Positions 5,364 through 10,363 of a stretch of 10,363 nt of DNA are shown piece by piece. The stretch comes from an uncultured Micrococcales bacterium. Its GTDB lineage: Bacteria > Actinomycetota > Actinomycetes > Actinomycetales > Microbacteriaceae. A model generated the notes under the pieces. That model ran no database searches. It was not told the DNA's origin and worked only from the letters and a program-made list of their open reading frames with translations. The stretch covers positions 1-10,363 of the forward strand of contig CALFOB010000188.1 of NCBI GenBank assembly GCA_937919125.1. Reading direction: 5' to 3'. The translations under genes and the position numbers were made by a program. The stretch's first letter is position 1; each line of letters opens with the position of its first letter.

Positions 5364-7202
5364 ATGGGGAAGCATGTTGTTGGCGTTGGTGAGTCGCTTG
5401 CCGAACTTTTTCCGAACCTTGCCAGTCAATGGCATCCCGCCAAGAACTCCCCCTCAACACCCGATGTAGTGAAACCAACGCAGTCATTCAAGGCTTGGTG
5501 GATTTGTGATAACGGTCACGAATGGGAAGCACTCATTTCCAACAGATCCAGAGGCTCTGGTTGCCCTTATTGTTCTGGAAACCGCATACTGGCTGGCTTC
5601 AACGACCTGGCAACGCTTCGCCCCGACGTAGCCAAGACTTGGTCAAAGAGGAATGGTGACCTTTTCCCAACGGATGTGGGAGTGAATTCGCATAGAAAAG
5701 TTTGGTGGCTAGAGCCATGTGGGCATGAATTTGAGATGTCTATTCCAGCTCGAACCAGAAGACCACTTGGCTGTAAGTTGTGTAGCGGTCATTCAAGAGC
5801 CAAAGGCATCAATGACTTAGCGACTTCCAACCCTGAACTCATCCTGGAATGGGAAGTTGAGAAGAACCAGGGAATGAGTCCAGACCAATTTCAAAGCGGT
5901 TCAAGGGAAGAGATCTGGTGGAAAGGTTCAACCTGCGGTCACTCCTGGCAGTCAAGAATTTCTTCACGAACTCGAAAGAACCCTTCAGGATGCCCTGTAT
6001 GTCGCAACTTGAAAGTCCTACCAGGATTCAACGATTTGAAGTCTCTATTCCCAGAGATCGCTGAGGAGTTCGACTTCTCAACAAACCAGAGCGTTACTCC
6101 TGAAAATGTAGTTGCGGGAAGTGACAAACCAATGTCCTGGCTTTGCCCATCAGGACACAGATACCAAGCCACTCCTTATTCCAGGACAGCAAAAAAGACA
6201 GGCTGTCCCGTTTGTAGAAACCTAACCGTGATTGATGGTGAGAATGACCTTGCCACGCATTTTCCAGAAATTGCCGCCGAATGGGATTACAACAAGAACC
6301 CAAATCCCCCAAACACATTTAGTTTTGGAAGTCACTCTAAGGCTTGGTTCGTTTGCACAAGGAATCACAGTTATCAAACGGTCATTAGAAAACGAACCGA
6401 AGGAAATAGTTGTCCCTTCTGCGGCAACAAGAAACTTCTCCAAGGGTTCAACGACTTAGCAACCTTGTATCCGCAGATTGCCAATCAATGGGATCAAGAG
6501 AAGAACAACAGACTTCCTTCTGAGGTCATGGCGGGATCAATGAGTAAAGCCTGGTTCAAATGTGAACTCGGTCACTCTTACGAAACTTTGATTCAATCCA
6601 AGTCACGAGGCGAAACAGGCTGCCCTATTTGTGGCAACTTCCAACTGTTGCGTGGTTTCAATGATCTTGAAACTCGCCTTCCGCAAGTGGCAATGGAGTG
6701 GCATCCTACAAAAAACGGTGTCAAGCAACCGACAGATTTCGTCTTTGGCTCACACTCTTTTGCTTGGTTCGTTTGCTACCAAGGGCATGAATGGCGATCC
6801 ACAATCGTTGGCAGGCAAAAGAGCGGTTGCCCATCCTGTGCTGAATACGGTTTCAAGCCGCACAAAGCAGCACTTTTCTACTTCATTGAGAATGAAGGAC
6901 TTTCTGCCAAGAAGGTAGGCATCACCAATAGCGAGGAAAGGCGAGTTCGACTAAATGGATTCGCTAAACGAGGTTGGAAAGAAGTCTTGATTGTTGAACG
7001 TCAGAATGGCGAAGAGATTTTGGCGTTGGAAAAAGCGGTATTGACCTGGATAAGGAAAGACTTGTCTATCCCAAGTTTTCTAACGTCCAAGGAAATGGGC
7101 AGGCAAGGAGGTTGGACTGAAACCTTTGCTGCTGAAAGTCTTTCCAACCAGGCTGTGACACAGAAGATCATGGAAACCATGAGGAAACTCGGCATCAAAT
7201 AA
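5364..7202 (+). CDS. Seven-repeat DUF4379 zinc-finger protein with C-terminal GIY-YIG-like nuclease domain
   Basis: The 612-residue product has seven repeats of about 70 residues. Each has 'LxxxFPxIAxEWxxxKN', then 'xxWFxCxxGHxWxxxI', then 'GCPxC'. Putative zinc ligands per repeat are C48/H52/C67/C70, C119/H121/C137/C140, C191/H193/C210/C213, C261/H265/C281/C284, C331/H335/C350/C353, C400/H404/C420/C423 and C471/H475/C489/C492. This matches the DUF4379 (treble-clef, zinc-ribbon) family, often fused to endonucleases. The C-terminal part (about 503-590) reads ALFYFIEN...KKVGITNSEERRVRL...LALEKAV, like divergent GIY-YIG/T5orf172 nucleases: Y506 and KVGIT for the two signature strands, R526/R527 for the conserved Arg, and E556 for the metal-binding Glu. 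I infer a DNA-binding nuclease, perhaps for defence or for element maintenance. Its stop overlaps the end of the convergent GNAT gene by 8 bp. Confidence 0.85.
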   Translation: MGKHVVGVGESLAELFPNLASQWHPAKNSPSTPDVVKPTQSFKAWWICDNGHEWEALISNRSRGSGCPYCSGNRILAGFNDLATLRPDVAKTWSKRNGDLFPTDVGVNSHRKVWWLEPCGHEFEMSIPARTRRPLGCKLCSGHSRAKGINDLATSNPELILEWEVEKNQGMSPDQFQSGSREEIWWKGSTCGHSWQSRISSRTRKNPSGCPVCRNLKVLPGFNDLKSLFPEIAEEFDFSTNQSVTPENVVAGSDKPMSWLCPSGHRYQATPYSRTAKKTGCPVCRNLTVIDGENDLATHFPEIAAEWDYNKNPNPPNTFSFGSHSKAWFVCTRNHSYQTVIRKRTEGNSCPFCGNKKLLQGFNDLATLYPQIANQWDQEKNNRLPSEVMAGSMSKAWFKCELGHSYETLIQSKSRGETGCPICGNFQLLRGFNDLETRLPQVAMEWHPTKNGVKQPTDFVFGSHSFAWFVCYQGHEWRSTIVGRQKSGCPSCAEYGFKPHKAALFYFIENEGLSAKKVGITNSEERRVRLNGFAKRGWKEVLIVERQNGEEILALEKAVLTWIRKDLSIPSFLTSKEMGRQGGWTETFAAESLSNQAVTQKIMETMRKLGIK

Positions 7203-7884
7203 GGCACTTCCATGGAAACGTGTGCTTGTGCCACAACCCCATGTGCCCTGTATCTATGAAACCAGGCGGTAGACCTTCAGGGCGATCTTTGACCCAGGAA
7301 TACCAAAGTCCTGATTCCTGCATTGCATGTACTTCATCATCAAATGAGTGGTCAAATCTGTAACCGAGAGCTGGCGGCAACTTTCCAGACTTTCTGTTTG
7401 TTGCGTCGTGCTGGTAATAGACCTTGTCAAACCCATAAACGTGGAATGCATACCACTCCAGGACTGTGACGATCCATTTACCAATACCCCGTCGTTCATG
7501 CCCCAAAGCAGTCCACAATGCGACTTGGACAGACCTTGGATCACTCATCGGGGCAAGGCTTCCAAAGCCAACCACCACTTTGCCGATGGTGAAGATTAGG
7601 TGAAAGCGGGGGAAGACATCATTGACGTGGTCATTCACAAACTGTTGAACCGTTTTGTAGTCCCAGCTAGGAGCATATTTTGCCCATCCGATGTAGCCCT
7701 TTAGGTGCTTAGCACTTCGCTTCATGACTCGGAATAGGTGTTGGGCATCAGTGGACCGAAGTTCTCGACAAGCCAGCGGGTATTCATAGCCTGGGAACGG
7801 TGCAGCTTCCTGCTTAGGCTCTTCTTGAAGCGTGTCTACGAACGCTTCTAACTGTTCTTCAGTGATGCCTTCCAATGTGTACAT
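7195..7884 (-). CDS. GNAT-family N-acetyltransferase (RimJ/RimL-like)
   Basis: The 229-residue product has a GNAT core from about 38 to 200: CRELRSTDAQHLF, then HLKGYIGWAKYAPSW, a central 'VVVGFGSLAP' strand, acetyl-CoA motif A ERRGIGKWIV (R131-R132-G133-x-G135), and 'VYYQHDATNRKSGKLPPALGYRFD' for motif B. This pattern is typical of enzymes that acetylate protein N-termini or small molecules. The substrate is unknown. Extra segments are an acidic N-terminal 35 residues and a C-terminal tail (about 201-229) rich in His, Trp and Gly. The start is well supported by AGGAG 6 bases before the ATG. The gene is convergent with the zinc-finger/GIY-YIG gene (8-bp overlap) and divergent from the leader/winged-helix unit. 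Confidence 0.88.
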   Translation of the reverse strand: MYTLEGITEEQLEAFVDTLQEEPKQEAAPFPGYEYPLACRELRSTDAQHLFRVMKRSAKHLKGYIGWAKYAPSWDYKTVQQFVNDHVNDVFPRFHLIFTIGKVVVGFGSLAPMSDPRSVQVALWTALGHERRGIGKWIVTVLEWYAFHVYGFDKVYYQHDATNRKSGKLPPALGYRFDHSFDDEVHAMQESGLWYSWVKDRPEGLPPGFIDTGHMGLWHKHTFPWKCLI

Positions 7885-7962
7885 AGTGATCTCCTACTAA
7901 TAATTTTCCCACCGTTTTTTACAAAATCTCAGGGCGAATAAATGTCTGAGGGTGCTGTCACA

Positions 7963-8013
7963 ATGTTTATGAAGGAGAGCTCCTTCACCCCTAAGAAAGC
8001 AGCGGCTAGCTGA
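7963..8013 (+). CDS. Possible 16-residue leader peptide overlapping a terminator hairpin
   Basis: ATG 7963 opens a short frame, MFMKESSFTPKKAAAS, ending at TGA 8011-8013. A GAGG lies 11 bases upstream, which is a weak ribosome site. The 5' arm of the terminator (7987-7994) is inside the frame and its stop falls in the loop, so a translating ribosome could stop the hairpin forming. A separate 7-bp inverted repeat, GAAGGAG/CTCCTTC (7971-7986), lies early in the frame. It could instead be the remnant of an excisionase-like start ('FTPKKAA') or chance. No experimental support can be drawn from sequence. Confidence 0.35.
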   Translation: MFMKESSFTPKKAAAS

Positions 8014-8030
8014 CTATTTAGGGGTTTTTT
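7987..8030 (+). terminator. Terminator/attenuator-like hairpin upstream of the winged-helix gene
   Basis: ACCCCTAA (7987-7994) pairs with TTAGGGGT (8018-8025) and is followed by a run of six T's to 8030. The 23-nt loop contains a smaller inverted repeat, CAGC/GCTG (8000-8003 with 8009-8012). It lies 36 bp before the ATG at 8067 with no clear promoter in between. It therefore may control read-through into that gene rather than end an upstream gene, since the upstream gene points the other way. Confidence 0.7.
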
Positions 8031-8066
8031 GCGTCTGTAGGGCTTTTGCTTATCAGACATTACGAA

Positions 8067-8474
8067 ATGAACAAAATGACAGAAAACTGGCAAAACGAAT
8101 GGTTTATTGACAAGAAGATTCAGCAAGCCCAGTACATGAACAAGGTGAATGAAGCCTGGATCCCTTACTACGTCAAAGATCTATGCAGGTACATCGCCTC
8201 AAGAGCTACATGGGATCACACGGATCCAAAAGTTCCGTCCTATCAAGGAACGACTGTGTCTATCGACACCATGGAGATTCAAATGAACAGGGACGAAAAA
8301 TACATCAAGAGAGCGAAGAAGAAAGCCATCGAACTTGGATGGCTAGTCGTCTACAACCGCTATGGGACTAGCTGTGTAACTTTTCCAAGGATAGGAATCG
8401 ATGATCCTGAGATTCAACACAGGGAAAAAAGAGGCGGTTGGGAAGGTTTCGGAGTTCCAAAAGAAGACAAGTAG
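8067..8474 (+). CDS. Small winged-helix DNA-binding protein (HTH_36/Rep-like)
   Basis: The 135-residue product starts at ATG 8067; ATG 8076 and TTG 8046 are alternatives, and none has a clear ribosome site. The central part reads 'WIPYYVKDLCRYIASRATWDHTD...VSIDTMEIQMNRDEKYIKRAKKKAIELGWLVVYNRYGTSCVTF'. This follows the order seen in HTH_36 and plasmid/phage Rep N-terminal domains: a helix, a loop describing the growth of the cell or genome, a helix-turn-helix, then 'xxLxxxGWLxVxxRxG'. It probably binds DNA and may regulate or help replicate the element. The following 420 bp of inverted repeats could be its target. It does not resemble the small MerR-type excisionases, though an excisionase role is not excluded. 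Confidence 0.75.
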   Translation: MNKMTENWQNEWFIDKKIQQAQYMNKVNEAWIPYYVKDLCRYIASRATWDHTDPKVPSYQGTTVSIDTMEIQMNRDEKYIKRAKKKAIELGWLVVYNRYGTSCVTFPRIGIDDPEIQHREKRGGWEGFGVPKEDK

Positions 8475-8896
8475 TCCCCCCTTCAGGGAAGACGTATCTA
8501 AGAGATCTAATCTCTTGTCTTATTTGCTTCTAATCCTTAGTCTTTATAAGACTTAGAGCCTCTCCTGCGGAGAGTTCAACTTCCCTAACGGTCAGTTGAT
8601 TTGGAAATCAAAAGTAATCAAATAAGAGTTTCTTCTTCCCTGATTAGCTGGTGCTCGTTTCGAGCCAGGGAACTTACAAAACTAAAGAGACTAAATAGAT
8701 AAGACCTAGTGTCAAAAGTGTGCTCTTTATAGTTTTGTGGCTCCCTCGGCTAAACGCCCATCGATACGTCTTTTTGAAAAATACAGATTTTCTTGATTTT
8801 GAAATCTAAGAACTTACTGTCTGACTTCAATGACTAACAAGATAAATAGACATCCCTTAGAGGGGTGATTGAACAGGTTGGGCAGTATTCATACTC
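8475..8896. other. Non-coding, AT-rich stretch dense in inverted repeats
   Basis: No supportable gene is present. Hairpin-forming repeats are: AAGAGA/TCTCTT (8500-8516), AGTCTT/AAGACT (8539-8553), CTCTCC/GGAGAG (8560-8574), TTGATTT/AAATCAA (8596-8611), TTCCCTG/CAGGGAA (8636-8672) with GCTCG/CGAGC inside, ACAAAACT-AAAGAG with CTCTTT-at-AGTTTTGT (8676-8689, 8723-8738), and a weak CATCCC/GGGGTG (8851-8867) that may end the integrase transcript. AAGACGTATC (8489-8498) and GATACGTCTT (8763-8772) bracket most of it. The 7-mer ATAAGAC or its complement recurs at 8517, 8546 and 8699. Possible roles are an origin for the excised circle, a structured RNA, or regulator binding sites. None is proven. Confidence 0.6.
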
Positions 8897-10201
8897 CTAG
8901 GAATTGGCTTTGATGCCAATCTTTTCGGATAGTGCTGCTCCGAAGGCTTCCACTTGTGGTCGTTGCTTGGTTGCCGTGACTCGCCCGTAGTAATACGAGA
9001 TCGCATACCCTGAATGTCCCAAGAGTGCCATTGCGATTTCTCTATCAACGCCTGTGTCAGCCATCTTGGTAGCCGCTATGTGACGAAGACTATGACCTCT
9101 CAGAGCTGGTTGCTTTGCGTTGTACTTAGCATTCACTTTTGCCCATAGATCGTTGTCTTCATTTGGATCAAAGGGTTTACCGTCGTCTTTGAGATAAACA
9201 AGATCAGCGAACTCTGGCTTTGGTTTGAAGGTTGGGAGTTTCTCTTGTTCTTTTCTAAGAGCTTTCATTCTCTTGAGAGACTCTAGCCAAGGCTCATTGA
9301 GAGAAACTGTCCTGTCCCTGCCGCTTTTCGTGGCAGGTTTTACGATCAATCCAACTCCAGTAACCCTGCCTAGCTGACTTGCGATGGTCAACGTGGGATT
9401 CGAACCATTGAGCTTTAGGTTCTTGAAAGTTAGCCCCAGACGTTCACCCTTTCGAAGCCCAAGCATTCCAAGTAGGAAGTGGTCAAACAGAGGATCATTT
9501 GCCTCATTCATCTTCTGGAAGATGTGCTCTGCGATGTGCATCATTTGAGGAATGTTCTCATTCGGAGCCTTGTAGGTTGGTGCCTTTACAAGTTCCAGGG
9601 GATTTCTTTCGATCTTCCGTTTCTTGACAGCTACATTCAAAGCCTGATTCAAGGTCTTGTAGATGTTCAGAAGGGCATTGCTACCAAGAAGGGGTAAATC
9701 AACCTCTTCTCTTTTGACGACCTTTCGCTTGTCAGGGAGGGTCTCATAGAAGAGCTTCTGAACATCTTGGTATTCAAGATCGATCAAGTTCATCTTCCCG
9801 ATGTGCGGAGAAATGTGGTTTTTGATGTGACCCCAGTATTTGTAGCGAAGTTGTGGACTAACAGCGGTTGGACGGATCTCTGAAAACCATTCCTCAAGGT
9901 ACTCTTCAACGCTCTGTAAGCTTCGCTGACGGGTTTTGAGCTTTACCCCAGCCTGAGATAACCCCTTATTTGTGTAATAGCGTTCGAGGTTCTTGTCTAG
10001 GCGTGAAAGTGCCTCTTCCGCAGACCTGGCAGTTCCATAGACCTTCTTGCGTTTTCCAGGGTTGTCAGCATCTTGGATTTCTTTGGTGGCTTGATAGAAG
10101 TCAGCCATCTCATAGCTTTGTCTTACTTCATTCCAGGCTTGTTTGCGAATGATGTAGAGACCGCCTTGTCCCTTGCGACGGCGGTTTGTGTTTGTCCCCA
10201 T
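8897..10201 (-). CDS. int: Tyrosine integrase of the element
   Basis: The 434-residue product is normal for phage/ICE-type integrases. The N-terminal part (about 13-80) resembles an arm-binding domain, residues about 95-200 the SAM-like core-binding domain ('SVEEYLEEWFSEIRP', 'HIGKMNLIDLEYQDVQKL'), and 220-425 the catalytic domain. Catalytic residues are R250 (GLRKGERLGL), K292 (TKSGRDR), H370 and R373 (HSLRH), H396 (LLGHSG) and Y405 (YYYGRVT), 9 residues after H396 as expected. All are present, so the enzyme looks active. It catalyses integration and, with a directionality factor, excision at the tRNA-Ala site. It is transcribed away from the tRNA. The start has no Shine-Dalgarno sequence, and TAGAGT sits exactly 6 bp upstream. 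Confidence 0.95.
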   Translation of the reverse strand: MGTNTNRRRKGQGGLYIIRKQAWNEVRQSYEMADFYQATKEIQDADNPGKRKKVYGTARSAEEALSRLDKNLERYYTNKGLSQAGVKLKTRQRSLQSVEEYLEEWFSEIRPTAVSPQLRYKYWGHIKNHISPHIGKMNLIDLEYQDVQKLFYETLPDKRKVVKREEVDLPLLGSNALLNIYKTLNQALNVAVKKRKIERNPLELVKAPTYKAPNENIPQMMHIAEHIFQKMNEANDPLFDHFLLGMLGLRKGERLGLTFKNLKLNGSNPTLTIASQLGRVTGVGLIVKPATKSGRDRTVSLNEPWLESLKRMKALRKEQEKLPTFKPKPEFADLVYLKDDGKPFDPNEDNDLWAKVNAKYNAKQPALRGHSLRHIAATKMADTGVDREIAMALLGHSGYAISYYYGRVTATKQRPQVEAFGAALSEKIGIKANS

Positions 10202-10207
10202 GGTCTT

Positions 10208-10213
10208 ACTCTA
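10208..10213 (-). promoter_or_regulatory. Candidate leaderless -10 element of the integrase gene
   Basis: On the minus strand TAGAGT is followed by 6 bases and the ATG at 10201. The -35 area falls in 10222-10236, which is the motif shared with the serine recombinase upstream region, and the arm repeat follows directly. This arrangement suggests control by a repressor at the motif and/or by integrase bound to its arm site. Confidence 0.5.
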
Positions 10214-10221
10214 GTGGGAAA

Positions 10222-10236
10222 GGCGTCTCGCCGAAT
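10222..10236 (+). repeat. 15-bp motif over the integrase promoter, shared with 4082-4096
   Basis: GGCGTCTCGCCGAAT is identical at 4082-4096 upstream of the serine recombinase. Its core GGCG-TCT-CGCC is an inverted repeat; at the left copy the symmetry extends to 7 bp each side, here it is only 4. It lies between the predicted -10 and -35 positions of the integrase promoter. This is a candidate operator for a shared regulator. Confidence 0.6.
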
Positions 10237-10256
10237 CAGACTATAAATCAGACTAT
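10236..10256 (+). repeat. Right 21-bp subterminal repeat (candidate integrase arm site)
   Basis: This is identical to 1982-2002: two TCAGACTAT units with AAA between. It is followed by AAATTCAG, a partial third unit missing from the left copy. It lies 52 bp from the right core repeat and directly upstream of the integrase promoter, so integrase binding here could also repress its own gene. Confidence 0.75.
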
Positions 10257-10272
10257 AAATTCAGCTAAAGAA

Positions 10273-10302
10273 AAAAGACCCGCTATTTCTAGCGGATCTT
10301 TT
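10273..10302 (-). terminator. Element-supplied terminator for the tRNA-Ala gene
   Basis: AAAAGACCCGCTA pairs with TAGCGGATCTTTT around a TTTC loop, with one C-A mismatch. On the minus strand the hairpin is followed by a run of six T's. It starts 7 bp after the tRNA 3' end and replaces the terminator now stranded at 1887-1912. On the plus strand it would also block read-through toward the tRNA. Confidence 0.85.
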
Positions 10303-10308
10303 CCTATC

Positions 10309-10323
10309 GTGGAGACTAGGGGG
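10309..10323 (+). repeat. Right attachment core repeat (inside tRNA-Ala)
   Basis: GTGGAGACTAGGGGG equals 1918-1932. Read on the minus strand it is the 3' strand of the T stem and of the acceptor stem, the discriminator A and one base beyond. Crossing over anywhere in it leaves the tRNA sequence intact. Confidence 0.9.
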
Positions 10324-10363
10324 GTCGAACCCCTGACCCCCTGCTTGCAAAGCAGGTGCTCTA
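10310..10363 (-). tRNA. tRNA-Ala (TGC anticodon), 5' part beyond the window
   Basis: The 3' three quarters of a tRNA are visible on the minus strand: the end of the D arm (TAGAGCAC), the anticodon arm CCTGC-TTTGCAA-GCAGG with anticodon TGC (10349-10347), the T arm AGGGG-TTCGACC-CCCCT, the acceptor strand AGTCTCC and discriminator A at 10310. The 3' acceptor sequence fits a G3:U70 alanine identity pair. CCA is not encoded, since CGAT follows. The tRNA 3' end is the attachment site of the element. Confidence 0.95.

Larger units (their letters stand above)
1918..10323. mobile_element. Integrated genetic island of about 8.4 kb in tRNA-Ala(TGC)
   Basis: Four lines of evidence agree. There is a 15-bp direct repeat at both ends and a tRNA 3' end at one of them. 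A tyrosine integrase gene lies 108 bp from the tRNA-side core. A matched pair of 21-bp subterminal repeats is present. Gene content and base composition also differ from the flanking host gene. The element encodes two recombinases of different families, a putative zinc-finger/GIY-YIG nuclease, a GNAT acetyltransferase, a winged-helix protein and a set of envelope proteins. No capsid, terminase, conjugation or clear excisionase gene is visible, so self-mobility is unproven. It could be an integrative island, a satellite or a degraded prophage-derived element. Confidence 0.85.

Noticed and set aside
5364..7202. DNA-level tandem repeats or a CRISPR-like array in the seven-module gene
   Set aside because: The periodicity is at protein level (about 70 residues). 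The DNA of the modules is diverged, with no conserved short repeat and spacer pattern.
7195..8474. GNAT plus HTH gene as a toxin-antitoxin pair
   Set aside because: The genes are divergent, the GNAT has the size and motifs of RimJ/L-like enzymes rather than the compact GNAT toxins, and the HTH_36-like protein is not an RHH or usual antitoxin fold.
8831..8869. 12-codon plus-strand frame MTNKINRHPLEG
   Set aside because: Too short, with no ribosome site and overlap with the weak hairpin at the end of the integrase gene.

Overview
The window looks like part of an actinobacterial chromosome carrying a small integrated genetic element. I infer a freshwater or marine Microbacteriaceae-type actinobacterium. 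The grounds are a long secreted repeat protein with an Ala-rich coil and a Leu/Val-rich tail, an Excalibur-domain protein, a tRNA-Ala(TGC) without an encoded CCA, and several start codons preceded by TANNNT hexamers at leaderless spacing. The genus cannot be fixed from sequence alone.

Layout. (1) Bases 1-1740 hold the 3' part of a host gene for a large surface-type protein with about 90-residue repeats, followed by a strong hairpin terminator (1751-1782). (2) Bases 1784-1873 hold a nested inverted repeat whose ends copy the ends of a tRNA-Ala. It is followed by a second terminator (1887-1912), which was probably the original terminator of the tRNA-Ala gene. (3) Bases 1918-10323 are an element of about 8.4 kb. 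It is flanked by a 15-bp direct repeat (GTGGAGACTAGGGGG), the right copy of which is the 3' end of a tRNA-Ala gene running off the window edge. Just inside each end, 49 and 52 bp from the core, lies an identical 21-bp sequence made of two TCAGACTAT units. This looks like a pair of integrase arm sites. (4) Bases 10310-10363 are the partial tRNA-Ala on the minus strand, now served by a terminator supplied by the element (10273-10302).

Inside the element. A tyrosine integrase sits next to the tRNA, as expected for a tRNA-targeting island. Its apparent leaderless promoter overlaps a 15-bp motif that recurs once, upstream of a second recombinase (a small serine resolvase/invertase) at about 4.09 kb. 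The minus-strand block 5322-2240 encodes an Excalibur secreted protein, a single-pass exported protein, a two-TM protein, the serine recombinase, a membrane-anchored protein of unknown role and a membrane protein with three zinc ribbons. On the plus strand is a 612-residue protein with seven DUF4379-like Cys/His repeats and a C-terminal GIY-YIG-like nuclease domain, the best candidate for a DNA-targeting or defence function. A RimJ/L-like GNAT acetyltransferase converges on it. Divergent from the GNAT gene, a possible 16-residue leader peptide overlaps a terminator hairpin ahead of a small winged-helix (HTH_36/Rep-like) protein. About 420 bp rich in inverted repeats follows.

No capsid, conjugation or obvious excisionase genes are seen. 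The most supportable picture is a small integrative island with its own integration and regulatory machinery. Its cargo is a putative zinc-finger nuclease, an acetyltransferase and a set of envelope-associated proteins.
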